Assembly: GCF_024741235.1 (NCBI RefSeq)
Contig: NZ_JANSKA010000008.1
Location: forward strand, 1-64,000
Length of the DNA stretch: 64,000 bases
Direction: 5' to 3'
From: Tractidigestivibacter montrealensis
GTDB taxonomy: Bacteria; Actinomycetota; Coriobacteriia; Coriobacteriales; Atopobiaceae
In this document: piece by piece, positions 17,427-26,052 of the stretch
How positions within the stretch are numbered: the stretch's first letter is position 1
How the letters are laid out: every line of letters begins with the position of its first letter
Made by a program: the position numbers and the translations under genes
The notes under the pieces: generated by a model
The model's database searches: none
Seen by the model: only the letters and a program-made list of their open reading frames with translations
What the model was told of the DNA's origin: nothing

Positions 17427-19330
17427 AGCTCGCGGGTGCCGGTCCAGAGCTGCCAGTACTCGCCGCGCTGCGCGAGCAGCTCCTCGTGCGTGCCACGCTC
17501 CACGATGTGCCCGTGCTCAAGCACCATAATCGCGTTGGCGTTGCGCACGGTCGAGAGCCGGTGCGCAATCACGAAGACCGTGCGTCCGCGCATGAGGGCG
17601 TCCATTCCTCGTGCGATAAGCGACTCGGTGCGCGTGTCCACGCTCGAGGTTGCCTCGTCCAGGATGAGCACCGGCGGGTCGCTCACGGCTGCGCGGGCAA
17701 TGGCGATGAGCTGCCGCTGCCCCTGGCTGAGGTTCGCGCCGTCTGCCGTGACCAGCGTATCGTAGCCGTGCGGCAGGCGCGAGATGAACGAGTCCGCGTT
17801 GGCCACGTGCGCGGCATGGCGCACCTCCTCGTCGGTTGCGTCGAGCTTGCCAAAGCGGATGTTGTCGGCAATGCTTCCGCGGAAGAGGTGCGTGTCTTGC
17901 AGCACGATGCCCAGAGACGAGCGAAGCGACGTCTTCTTGATGTCGCGCACGTCGATGCCGTCGTAGATTATCTTGCCCGAGCGCACGTCGTAGAAGCGAT
18001 TGATGAGATTCGTGATGGTGGTCTTGCCTGCGCCCGTGGAGCCTACAAAGGCAATCTTCTGCCCCGGCTTGGCAAAGAGCGAGAGGTTCGCAAGCACCGT
18101 CTGGCCCTCGTCGTAGCCAAAGGTGACGTCCTCAAAGCGCACGTCGCCGGCGAGAGGAACCGTGGTGCCGTCCTCGCGGCGCCACTGCCAGCCCGCGGCG
18201 CCGGTCGCCATGCGGCGGGTGGAGCCAGCGGCGGCGCTCGCCGTTGCGGGGGAGTTGCCGTTCGCCGCCGCGTCGCCACTTGCCGCTGCGTCGTCCTCCG
18301 CGCCTACGCGCTCCAGCGTGACCGTGCCCTCGTCCTTCTCGGCAGGCTCCTCCATCACCGAGAAGACCCGCTCCGCACCGGCAAGCGCCGTGAGCATGAA
18401 GTTGCCCAGCTGCGTGAGCTGGTTGATGGGCATGGCCGCTTGACGAACAAACACCAGGTAGCTGGCCAGGCTGCCCACGCCCATGTGGCCGCCTATGGCA
18501 AGCGCCGCGCCCACCACGGCCACCACGGCGTAGTTGGTGTACGAGATGGCCACCGTCGCCGGCACCATCGTCGAGGCGTAGGCCTGGGCGCCGGTGCCGC
18601 TTGCCTGTAGGTCCTCGTTGAGCGCGCGGAAGCCCTCGAGGTTCTCGCCCTCGTGGTTGAAGACCTTCACGACTTTCTGACCTGCGATCATCTCCTCCAC
18701 GTAGCCGTCAAGCGCGCCCAGGGTGCGCTGCTGCTGCGAGAAGAGCCGCTTGGAGCGCCTACCCGAGAAGCGCACGTAGGCCACGATGATCGCGTCGCAG
18801 GCCAGCGTGATGAGCGTGAGCCGCCAGTCGAGAACCACCAGAAGAACGATGGTTCCCACGGTCTGGATGGCCGCCTGCACCATGTTGGCAAAGCCGTTGT
18901 TGAGCGCCTCGGAGATGGTGTCCACGTCGTTGGTGAAGTAGCTCATCACGTCGCCGTTGCGCGTGCGGTCGAACCACGAGAGCGGCAGCGTCTCGATGTG
19001 GCAGAGAAGGTCGCGGCGAATGTCGAAGACCACGCGCTGAGCTGCGCGGACCATGGTCTGGGTGTAACCCACGCTTGCGACGACGCCCGCCGCGTAGATG
19101 GCGGCGGTGAGCGCGACAAGGTGCACGAAACGCGTCCAGTCGCCAGCGCCCACGGCGTCGACCACGGGCTTGATCATGTACGTTCCGGCGAGGTTTGCCC
19201 CGCCTGTCACGCAGACCAGCACGGCCACGGCCAAAAGCTGCCAGCGGGCGTGTCCTAGGTATGAGAGAAACCTTCTCAGCGTGTGGCGCAGGTCCTTGGG
19301 ACCTGCGGGGGCGCCTCCTCTACCGGGCAT
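17420..19330 (-). CDS. heterodimeric ABC exporter, canonical-site subunit
   Basis: A 636-residue half-transporter: a six-helix membrane domain (about 20-330), an Ala/Ser-rich linker insert (about 345-400), then a nucleotide-binding domain with Walker A GSTGAGKTT, Q-loop VLQDTHLF, signature LSQGQRQL, Walker B VLILDEATSSVD and H-loop VIAHRLSTV. The start is the ATG at 19330 behind AGGAGGTCACC; the open frame continues upstream but in low-complexity sequence. It overlaps the partner gene's end by 11 bp. The catalytic Glu and His are intact, whereas the partner lacks both, so this subunit supplies Walker A/B of the active site. It is an exporter of the multidrug (LmrCD/BmrCD-like) type; the substrate is unknown. 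Confidence 0.88.
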   Translation of the reverse strand: MPGRGGAPAGPKDLRHTLRRFLSYLGHARWQLLAVAVLVCVTGGANLAGTYMIKPVVDAVGAGDWTRFVHLVALTAAIYAAGVVASVGYTQTMVRAAQRVVFDIRRDLLCHIETLPLSWFDRTRNGDVMSYFTNDVDTISEALNNGFANMVQAAIQTVGTIVLLVVLDWRLTLITLACDAIIVAYVRFSGRRSKRLFSQQQRTLGALDGYVEEMIAGQKVVKVFNHEGENLEGFRALNEDLQASGTGAQAYASTMVPATVAISYTNYAVVAVVGAALAIGGHMGVGSLASYLVFVRQAAMPINQLTQLGNFMLTALAGAERVFSVMEEPAEKDEGTVTLERVGAEDDAAASGDAAANGNSPATASAAAGSTRRMATGAAGWQWRREDGTTVPLAGDVRFEDVTFGYDEGQTVLANLSLFAKPGQKIAFVGSTGAGKTTITNLINRFYDVRSGKIIYDGIDVRDIKKTSLRSSLGIVLQDTHLFRGSIADNIRFGKLDATDEEVRHAAHVANADSFISRLPHGYDTLVTADGANLSQGQRQLIAIARAAVSDPPVLILDEATSSVDTRTESLIARGMDALMRGRTVFVIAHRLSTVRNANAIMVLEHGHIVERGTHEELLAQRGEYWQLWTGTRELE

Positions 19331-21149
19331 CGGTGACCTCCTTTCGGGTGGTTGCGGGCGTGCTTGCGGGCGCGGTGGGGCCGGTGGGCGCGGCGGGGCC
19401 GGCGGCGCTGACGACGGCGCTCGTCTCGGCGGTGCCGCCCACCTGCGACTCGTAGAGCTCGCGATAGATGTCGTCCGTCTGCAGCAGCTCCTCGTGCGTT
19501 CCCGTAGCGTGCACGCGCCCGTCCTCGAGCACCACGATCTGGTCGGCGTCCATGACGGAGGCCACGCGCTGCGCAATCACGACCTTGGTGACGTCCGTGA
19601 GCTGGGCGAGGTTCTCGCGTATGCGGGCGTCGGTCGCCATGTCGCACGCCGAGGTCGAGTCGTCGAAGACCAGCACGCGGGGGTGCTTGAGCAGCGTGCG
19701 GGCAATGCAGAGGCGCTGCTTCTGGCCGCCGGAGACGTTGCCGCCACCGTGGCCCAGGTCTGCGTCAAGCCCGCCAATGCGGTCTAGGAACTCGTCCGCG
19801 CAGGCCAGCTGGCAGGCGCGGAGCAGCTCCTCGTCCGTCGCCGCGGCGTTGCCCCAGCGCAGGTTGTCGCGGACGGTGCCCGTGAACAGGACGTTCTTCT
19901 GGAGCACAATGCCCACGCCATCACGCAGCGCCGCAAGGTCGTACTGGCGCACGTCGTGGCCACCTACCTCCACGGTGCCAGAGCTTGCGTCGTAGAGGCG
20001 CGCCATGAGCTGCACGAGCGAGGTCTTGCCGGAGCCCGTGGCACCCAGCACGCCCACGGTGGAGCCGGGGGCAAAGTGCAGACTCACGTGCGAGAGCACG
20101 TCCTTCTCGGCCGTGGGCGAGTACTTGAAGCTCACGTCGCGGAAGGCTACGTCGCCTGTGTCTACGTGGTCAATGCCATGCGCGGGGCTCTCTATGGCGG
20201 GCTTCTCGCGCAGCACCTCGCTCACGCGGTGGATGCTCGTGACGGCGCGCGCCAGGAGGAGAAAGACGTTCGAGATCATCATCAGCGAGTTCATGATGAG
20301 CAGCACGTAGCTCATGAATCCCGTGAGCGTGCCCACGCCCATCTCGCCTGCCATGATCATCTGGCCGCCAAACCACAGAAGCGCCACGCTTGCCACGTTC
20401 ATCGAGAGCGTGAAGACGGGCGTGTTGATTACGGCGGTCCTGAAGGTGCGCGTGGCGGCGTTGGCAAGGCGCGCGTTGACCTGCTCGAAGCGCTCGGCCA
20501 CGTAGCCCTCGCGCACATAAGCCTTGATGGCGCGTATGGCCACGAGGTCCTCCTGCAGTGCGTCGTTGAGCTGGTCCATCGCGTGCTGCATGGACCCAAA
20601 GAGCGGCGCCACGTGATGCACAATAAGTGCTAGGGCGCACGCCAGCGCGGGCAGGATCACAAAGAAGACCACGGCCAGCTTGGCGCTCATGGTGCAGGCG
20701 ATGATGAGCCCGCACACGAGCATGACCGGGCCTCTCAGCATGGGCCTAAAGCCCATCACGAGGGCGTTCTGTATCACGGTGACGTCGGTGGTCATGCGCG
20801 TGACCAGGGAGGACGTGTCAAAGTCGTCGAGGTTGGAGAAGGCGAAGTCCTGCACGTGGGCGTACTCGGCCTCGCGCAGGCCGGCGCCAAAGCCCATGGC
20901 GACCTGGGCCGAGAAGCGCGCGTAGCCCATCCCCAGCGCGCCGGCGACGGCGGCCAGCGCAACCATGCGCGCGCCGAGCGCCAGGACAAGGCCCATGTCG
21001 CCGGTGGCCACGCCCACGTCGACGATGCTTGCCATCACGAAGGGGATGCAGAGCTCGAGCGTGGCCTCGGCGAAGGCGCAGAGCGCGGCGAGCACGAACT
21101 GCCTGCGGTAGGGCTTGAGGTAGCGGGAAACGAGGGTAAGATCACTCAT
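19320..21149 (-). CDS. heterodimeric ABC exporter, degenerate-site subunit
   Basis: A 609-residue half-transporter with an N-terminal six-helix domain and a C-terminal ATPase: Walker A GATGSGKTS, Q-loop VLQKNVLF, signature VSGGQKQR, Walker B VLVFDDSTSACD and H-loop VIAQRVASV. The catalytic Glu after Walker B is Asp, and the switch His is Gln. Together with the partner's variant signature LSQGQ these form the non-hydrolysing site typical of heterodimeric exporters. The C-terminal tail is Ala/Pro/Thr-rich. It overlaps the MarR gene by 4 bp upstream (ATGA) and its partner by 11 bp downstream, so the three genes form one operon. Confidence 0.88.
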   Translation of the reverse strand: MSDLTLVSRYLKPYRRQFVLAALCAFAEATLELCIPFVMASIVDVGVATGDMGLVLALGARMVALAAVAGALGMGYARFSAQVAMGFGAGLREAEYAHVQDFAFSNLDDFDTSSLVTRMTTDVTVIQNALVMGFRPMLRGPVMLVCGLIIACTMSAKLAVVFFVILPALACALALIVHHVAPLFGSMQHAMDQLNDALQEDLVAIRAIKAYVREGYVAERFEQVNARLANAATRTFRTAVINTPVFTLSMNVASVALLWFGGQMIMAGEMGVGTLTGFMSYVLLIMNSLMMISNVFLLLARAVTSIHRVSEVLREKPAIESPAHGIDHVDTGDVAFRDVSFKYSPTAEKDVLSHVSLHFAPGSTVGVLGATGSGKTSLVQLMARLYDASSGTVEVGGHDVRQYDLAALRDGVGIVLQKNVLFTGTVRDNLRWGNAAATDEELLRACQLACADEFLDRIGGLDADLGHGGGNVSGGQKQRLCIARTLLKHPRVLVFDDSTSACDMATDARIRENLAQLTDVTKVVIAQRVASVMDADQIVVLEDGRVHATGTHEELLQTDDIYRELYESQVGGTAETSAVVSAAGPAAPTGPTAPASTPATTRKEVTDAR

Positions 21150-21661
21150 CGCGCGCCTCCCTGGGGGTTGTCGTGGGGCGCTGCAGGATGCGGCGCTGGT
21201 GCCGGGGCCGCTGGCGCCGCCGGGGCGCTGGCGGTTGCGAGGTTCTCGTGCACGCGCTCGAGCAGCGCGGCGAGCGTGGCGCGCTCCTCGGCCGAGAGGC
21301 CGGCGAGCATGACGTCCTGCTCGTTGTCGCAGACGCTGTCCCAGGCAGCAAGCGCGCCGTGGCCCGTTGCTGTGAGCTCCACGGTCTTGGTGCGGCGGTC
21401 CTGCCCGCGCGTGGTGCGGACGAGGCCCGCCTGGCGGAGCAGGTCGAGCATGCGCGAGATGGCGGCGTCGTCCACCTCGAAGAACGCGGCCATCTCGTGC
21501 TGGGTGCTTGTGCCGTGAACGGCCAGGTAGGCGAGGAGCTTGGGCTGGCCAGGGCCAAGGCCCAGCTGCGCCATGCGCGGCCGCAGGTAGTTTGTCTGCG
21601 CGTGGTAGGCGCGGTAGAGCAGCATGTGCATGTCCTCGAGGGAGCGTCCCTCTTGCTCCAT
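21146..21661 (-). CDS. MarR-family transcription regulator
   Basis: A 171-residue MarR-type winged-helix protein. The start is the ATG at 21661 behind GGAGGTGACAACC; the frame continues upstream only through a palindromic repeat and is not coding there. DNA-binding landmarks are QPKLLAYLAVHG, STQHEMAAFFEVDDAAISRMLDLL and the wing GLVRTTRGQDRRTKTVELT. The C-terminus is Ala/Pro-rich. It is the first gene of the exporter operon and probably represses it, with relief by an exported toxic compound. Two matching dyads lie upstream (21729 and 21806). Confidence 0.88.
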   Translation of the reverse strand: MEQEGRSLEDMHMLLYRAYHAQTNYLRPRMAQLGLGPGQPKLLAYLAVHGTSTQHEMAAFFEVDDAAISRMLDLLRQAGLVRTTRGQDRRTKTVELTATGHGALAAWDSVCDNEQDVMLAGLSAEERATLAALLERVHENLATASAPAAPAAPAPAPHPAAPHDNPQGGAR

Positions 21662-21675
21662 GGTTGTCACCTCCG

Positions 21676-21706
21676 ATGAGACAAAGGGACTGTCCCTTTG
21701 TCTCAT
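21676..21706. repeat. GAGACAAAGGGA palindrome, copy 2
   Basis: Arms ATGAGACAAAGGGAC (21676-21690) and GTCCCTTTGTCTCAT (21692-21706). It is located just upstream of the marR start, unlike the other copies, which lie behind genes. Confidence 0.85.
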
Positions 21707-21728
21707 TGAGACAGGGGAAGCCCCGTAT

Positions 21729-21742
21729 CTTGACGTATCAAG
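21729..21742. promoter_or_regulatory. candidate MarR operator 1
   Basis: CTTGACGTATCAAG is a dyad (CTTGA-CGTA-TCAAG) in the gap between the divergent marR and HAD genes. A near copy lies 76 bp away at 21806. Confidence 0.5.
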
Positions 21743-21805
21743 TAATCCTCTTCAGCGTATCTCGCGGCGGTATGGGGACAGTCGTCGCAGTGGGCCATCA
21801 CAAAG

Positions 21806-21817
21806 TTGACGCATCAA
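21806..21817. promoter_or_regulatory. candidate MarR operator 2
   Basis: TTGACGCATCAA repeats the core of the dyad at 21729 (TTGA-CGYA-TCAA). Paired 12-14 bp dyads of this kind are usual for MarR-type repressors. Confidence 0.5.
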
Positions 21818-21923
21818 GGGTTCACGAGCGGGGTATGCGCCCGCGCTATTGGCCTCGCGCGTGGTAGGGTATGGGCGCACTTCTCGCCCTAGCGCCGGCC
21901 GGCGCCGTCTGCAAGGAGAACCC

Positions 21924-22718
21924 ATGCGCACACCCAAGCTCATTGCCAGCGACATCGACGGCACCATGCTCGTAAACTGGGCGCCGCGCTTCTCGCCGCA
22001 GATGCTGGGGCTTGTCGAGCGCATTGTGGACGCGGGCATCGTCTTTGTGCCCGCCTCGGGCAGGCAGTACACCAACCTGCGCCGGCTCTTCTCGCCCGTG
22101 GCCGACCGCATTCCGTATGTGTGCGAGAACGGATCGCTTGCCATTCTCGGCGACGAGCTGGTCTACCGCGCCACGATGGATGACGGTCTTGCGCGCGAGG
22201 TCATCGAGGACATGCTTGCTGACCCCGGCTGCGAGCCGGTGGTCTCGGGGATGCGGACGGTCTACGTGCGCGCTGGCGCCCCCGAGCTGGTGGACCACCT
22301 TGTGAACGTGACGGGCTACAACGTGACCGAGCTGGATGATGTCACGCGCATTCCGGAGCCGTTCATGAAGGTCTCGGCGTACTGCACCGACGGCGTTCCG
22401 CGCGAGCAGCACTGGCACGAGCGCTTTGGCACTCGGTGCACGGTCAAGGTCACGGGCCTATAGTGGCTCGACCTCATGCCCAATGGCGTCGATAAGGGCG
22501 TTGCCCTGTCTGCGCTGGCCAAGCGCCTGGGGATTGCGGCCGAGGACTGCATGGCGTTTGGCGATGCCGAGAATGACGTGGAGATGCTCGAATGGGCGGG
22601 CTGCCCCGTCACGATGGAGACGTCGCAGCCTTCGGTGCTGCCGCTTGGTCGGTACCGCACCGACACCGTCGAGCACGCGTTCGAGCGGATCCTCGACGGT
22701 CCCGGGTTCGACTGGTAG
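21924..22718 (+). pseudogene. Cof-type HAD hydrolase interrupted by one in-frame stop
   Basis: From the ATG at 21924 (AAGGAGAACCC upstream) the frame reads a Cof/YidA-type HAD phosphatase: motif I IASDIDGTML with the nucleophile Asp, cap-domain sequence, then KVTGL. A single TAG at 22461-22463 interrupts it. Without any frame change it continues WLDLMPNGVDKG and motif IV CMAFGDAENDVEMLEWAG to a TAG at 22716. The full frame would be 264 codons, a normal length for the family. The downstream part carries the catalytic Lys and Asp motifs, so the truncated product should be inactive. It is a young pseudogene, or else a sequencing error. Confidence 0.85.
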
Positions 22719-22773
22719 CACGGTGGGGCGAGGTGTCCGGCGCGGCGAGCGGAGGAAATTGCCCCTCCGGCGT

Positions 22774-24792
22774 CTAGCGCGCCCGGCGAGAACGCCGCCC
22801 GCCGCGACCCGCGCCGCGACCCGCGCCGCGACCCGAATCCCGCACCCGCGGCCGCTCCGGCCTCACCAGGCACTTGGGTCCGTAGCCGATAAGGTCCTCT
22901 CGGTGCGCGCGATGCAGCGCCTCCACCACCAGGTCGTAGTTCTTGGGGTCTCGGTACTGGATGAGCGCGCGCTGCATGGCCTTCTCGTGCGGGTTTGTGG
23001 GGCAGTAGACGTGCTTCATGGTGCGCGGGTCAAGCCCGGTGTAGTAGATGCAGGTACTCACCGTCGACGGGGTGGGGTAGAAGTCGCTCACCTGCTCGGG
23101 GTTGTAGCCCAGGTCGCGGCAGAACTCGGCCAGCTTGACGGCATCCTCCATCGTGGACCCCGGGTGCGAGCTCATGAGGTAGGGCACCACGTACTGCTCC
23201 TTGCCGCACGCGCGCGAGGCCTTCTCGAACTCGTGGACAAAGCGCTCGTAGACGTCGTTTGAGGGCTTGCCCATCACGCGCAGCACGTCGTCGCACACGT
23301 GCTCGGGCGCCAGGCGCAGCTGGCCGGAGGTGTGGTACTCGGCCAGCTCACGGATGAAGGTGTGGTCCTTGTCGTATAGCGCGTAGTCAAACCGGATGCC
23401 GCTGCGGATGAAGACCTTCTTGACGCCGGGAATCGCGCGGAGCTTGCGCAGCAGCCCTACGTAGCGCTCGTGGGTTACGCGCAGGTTGGGGCAGGGCTCG
23501 GGCGCAAGGCAGCGACGGTCCACGCAGGCGCCGGCCTTTGCCTGCTTGGGGCAGGTGGGCTGCATGAAGTCTGCCGTGGGGCCGCCAACGTCGTTGATGT
23601 AGCCCTTGAAGTCGGGGTCGTGCGTCATGGCCGTGGCCTCGGCAACCAGGGACTCGTCGCTTCTCGCCTGGATGATGCGCCCCTGGTGGAAGTTGAGCGC
23701 GCAGAACGAGCACTCGCCCAGGCAGCCGCGGTTGCTGGCAAGAGAGAACTTCACCTCGGCGATGGCCGGGATGCCGCCTGCAGCGTCGTACATGGGGTGC
23801 GCGGCGCGGGCGTAGGGCAGCTCGTAGACCTCGTCCAGCTCCGGCGTGGTGAGTGGCTTAGCAGGCGGGTTCTGAATCACGTAGACGCCGTGCTCGTACT
23901 CCTCGACTAGCGGGTGCGAGAGGTACGGGTTGAGGTTTCTGCACTGGATGCCAAAGCTGCGCGCGTACTCGGTCTTGTCGGCGCGCATTGCCTCCCAGGT
24001 GGGGAGAACCACGGGGTCAACGCACTGCTCGGTGGTTCTCGCACGGTAGACCGTGCCGGCAATCCAACTGATGTCGTGGACATCCACGCCGCCGTCGAGG
24101 GCGTCGGCGATCTCGATGATGGAGCGCTCGCCCATGCCGTAGGAGATGATGTCGGCGCCGGAGTCCAGAAGTATCGAACGCTTGAGCGAATCCGACCAGT
24201 AGTCGTAGTGGGCAAGGCGGCGCAGTGATGCCTCGATGCCGCCCAGCACGATGGGCACGTGCTTGCACGTGCGGCGGATGAGGTTGCCGTAGACCACGTC
24301 CGCGTGGTCGGGGCGCAGGCCCATCTTGCCGCCGGGGGAGTAGAAGTCCTTGGGGCGACGGTGCTTTGCCACGGTGTAGTGATTGACCATCGAGTCCATG
24401 TTGCCGCTGCACACGAGAAACGCCAGGCGCGGCTCGCCCAAGACGGTGACGCTTGCGGGGTCGCGCCAGTCGGGCTGCGCGATGACGCCCACCTTGTAGC
24501 CGTGCGACTCCAGCACGCGCGTGATGATGGCGCAGGCAAACGAGGGGTGGTCAACGTAGGCGTCGCCGCTCACAAAGACGAAGTCGCACTGGTCCCAGCC
24601 GCGCGCCTCCATGTCCTCGCGCGAGACGGGGAGAAAGGCCGAGCGGTCCGGGCCGCGGTGCGCCTGCGCCGAGACGGGCTTGCCGCCGTGGGCGCGGTGG
24701 GCGCCGTGCGTGCGATGGTCGCCGTGCGCGCCGGCGTTGCTCCGTGACCCGTCGTGCCCGCGCTGTTGAGACTCGCGCGTCTTCTCGTCCAT
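22774..24792 (-). CDS. YgiQ-family radical SAM protein
   Basis: A 672-residue protein of the YgiQ (UPF0313) family. The 4Fe-4S motif CxxxCxxC is visible in RGCLGECSFCALNFHQGR, following a B12-binding-like N-domain (DFVFVSGDAYVDHPSFACAI). Other family blocks are VLGGIEASLRRLAHYDYWSD, KTYVGGPTADF-like INDVGGPTADFMQPTC, and FYPTPSTVSTCIYYTGLDP. The start at 24792 is the first ATG with a ribosome-binding region (AGAGGACGC) and a plausible coding character. Unusual additions are an N-terminal His/Gly/Arg-rich stretch (about 10-50) and a C-terminal tail of repeated RGAGRGAG type. The reaction is unknown for the family. Confidence 0.88.
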   Translation of the reverse strand: MDEKTRESQQRGHDGSRSNAGAHGDHRTHGAHRAHGGKPVSAQAHRGPDRSAFLPVSREDMEARGWDQCDFVFVSGDAYVDHPSFACAIITRVLESHGYKVGVIAQPDWRDPASVTVLGEPRLAFLVCSGNMDSMVNHYTVAKHRRPKDFYSPGGKMGLRPDHADVVYGNLIRRTCKHVPIVLGGIEASLRRLAHYDYWSDSLKRSILLDSGADIISYGMGERSIIEIADALDGGVDVHDISWIAGTVYRARTTEQCVDPVVLPTWEAMRADKTEYARSFGIQCRNLNPYLSHPLVEEYEHGVYVIQNPPAKPLTTPELDEVYELPYARAAHPMYDAAGGIPAIAEVKFSLASNRGCLGECSFCALNFHQGRIIQARSDESLVAEATAMTHDPDFKGYINDVGGPTADFMQPTCPKQAKAGACVDRRCLAPEPCPNLRVTHERYVGLLRKLRAIPGVKKVFIRSGIRFDYALYDKDHTFIRELAEYHTSGQLRLAPEHVCDDVLRVMGKPSNDVYERFVHEFEKASRACGKEQYVVPYLMSSHPGSTMEDAVKLAEFCRDLGYNPEQVSDFYPTPSTVSTCIYYTGLDPRTMKHVYCPTNPHEKAMQRALIQYRDPKNYDLVVEALHRAHREDLIGYGPKCLVRPERPRVRDSGRGAGRGAGRGGRRSRRAR

Positions 24793-24996
24793 GCGTCCTC
24801 TTTTCTCTGGATCAACGCAACCAGTGTAGTAGAAAGGCCAGCTCAAGCGCCCGCAGGCACCGGCGACGCCACGTCGCGACATTACGTCATGAAATTGGCA
24901 GCGGAATGTCAGTAACGTGTAACCTGCCAGCGAGAGCGCCATATTTGGTTGCATCAGGTATGATGCTTGCGCAAACAATCGAAAGGTAACGCCTAC

Positions 24997-26043
24997 ATGG
25001 TCAGCTTCTCCCAGTTTGTCGCAGCCGTCCAGACCAATCCGTTCCTCGCCTTGGTCATGGTCCTGGTCATCGGGACCATCTTCGTAAACGGCGCGACGGA
25101 CGCCGCGAACGCCATCGCAGAGCCCGTGGGAACGCGCGCCATTGGCGTCAACCAGGCCATCGTCATGAGCGTGATTTGCAACTTTGTGGGTCTTATCGGC
25201 ATGACGCTCATCTCCACGGCCGTGGCCAACACCATGAGCGGCATGGTCGACTTTGGCGGAGACACGCACGCCGCCCTTATCGCTCTGGCGGCGGCGACCG
25301 TAGGCATTGTGACCTGGGCTTCTATCGCCTGGGTCTTTGGCATTCCCACCTCCGAGAGCCACGCCCTCATCGCCGGCCTCACCGGAGCTGCGCTCGCCGT
25401 GCACGGCGGACTCGAGGGCGTGAACATGGGCGAGTGGATCAAGGTCATCTACGGCCTGGTGCTCTCATCGGTTCTGGGATATGGCGCTGGCTGGATAATC
25501 GCCAAGGTCATCCCCATTATCTTCCGACAGGCTGATCGACGCCGAATGAATAGTATCTTCAAGAAGTGGCAGGTCGTGGGCGCCGCCGGCATGGCTACTA
25601 TGCACGGCGCGCAGGACGGCCAGAAGTTTATGTCCACCGCCATGATGGCCGTGCTTCTCTCGCAGGGCATGTCCGTCGACGGCGCGCAGTTCCCGCTTTG
25701 GATTGAGGTCATCTGCGCCGCGGCCATGGCCATTGGCACCGCCATCGGCGGCAAGCGCATCATCAAGAAGGTGGGCATGGAGATGGTCTCGCTCGAGCAG
25801 TACCAGGGCTTTGCCGCCTCGGTGAGCGCCACGGCGTCGCTGCTCATAGCCACGCTCACGGGCCTTCCCGTCTCGACTACCCACACGTCGACCGCCGCCA
25901 TGATGGGCGCCGGCGCGGCAAAGAACGTTCGCTCCGTCAACTGGGGCGTTGCCAAGGAAATGGTCCTTGCTTGGGTCTTCACGTTTCCCGGCTGCGGCCT
26001 CATTGGATACCTGCTCACCAAGCTTTTCCTCGTCGTTTTCTAA
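24997..26043 (+). CDS. pit: PiT-family inorganic phosphate transporter
   Basis: A 348-residue polytopic membrane protein of the PiT family, which moves phosphate (as metal phosphate) driven by the ion gradient. Duplicated family signatures are visible: VNGATDAANAIAEPVGTRA in the N-half and TMHGAQDGQKFMSTAMMA in the C-half, with GIPTSESHALIAGLTGAA and LTGLPVSTTHTSTAAMMGAG. The start is the ATG at 24997 behind GAAAGG rather than an upstream TTG. It lies 9 bp before a DUF47 gene, the usual operon partner. Confidence 0.92.
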   Translation: MVSFSQFVAAVQTNPFLALVMVLVIGTIFVNGATDAANAIAEPVGTRAIGVNQAIVMSVICNFVGLIGMTLISTAVANTMSGMVDFGGDTHAALIALAAATVGIVTWASIAWVFGIPTSESHALIAGLTGAALAVHGGLEGVNMGEWIKVIYGLVLSSVLGYGAGWIIAKVIPIIFRQADRRRMNSIFKKWQVVGAAGMATMHGAQDGQKFMSTAMMAVLLSQGMSVDGAQFPLWIEVICAAAMAIGTAIGGKRIIKKVGMEMVSLEQYQGFAASVSATASLLIATLTGLPVSTTHTSTAAMMGAGAAKNVRSVNWGVAKEMVLAWVFTFPGCGLIGYLLTKLFLVVF

Positions 26044-26052
26044 GGAGAACCC

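Noticed and set aside
21662-21706. 15-codon N-terminal extension of the MarR protein
   Set aside because: It is the translation of the palindromic repeat; the ATG at 21661 has a good ribosome-binding site and fits the family start.
22461-22463. Pyrrolysine or programmed read-through at the TAG in the HAD gene
   Set aside because: TAG is used freely as a normal stop in neighbouring genes, and HAD phosphatases are not known to need recoding; a mutation or error is simpler.
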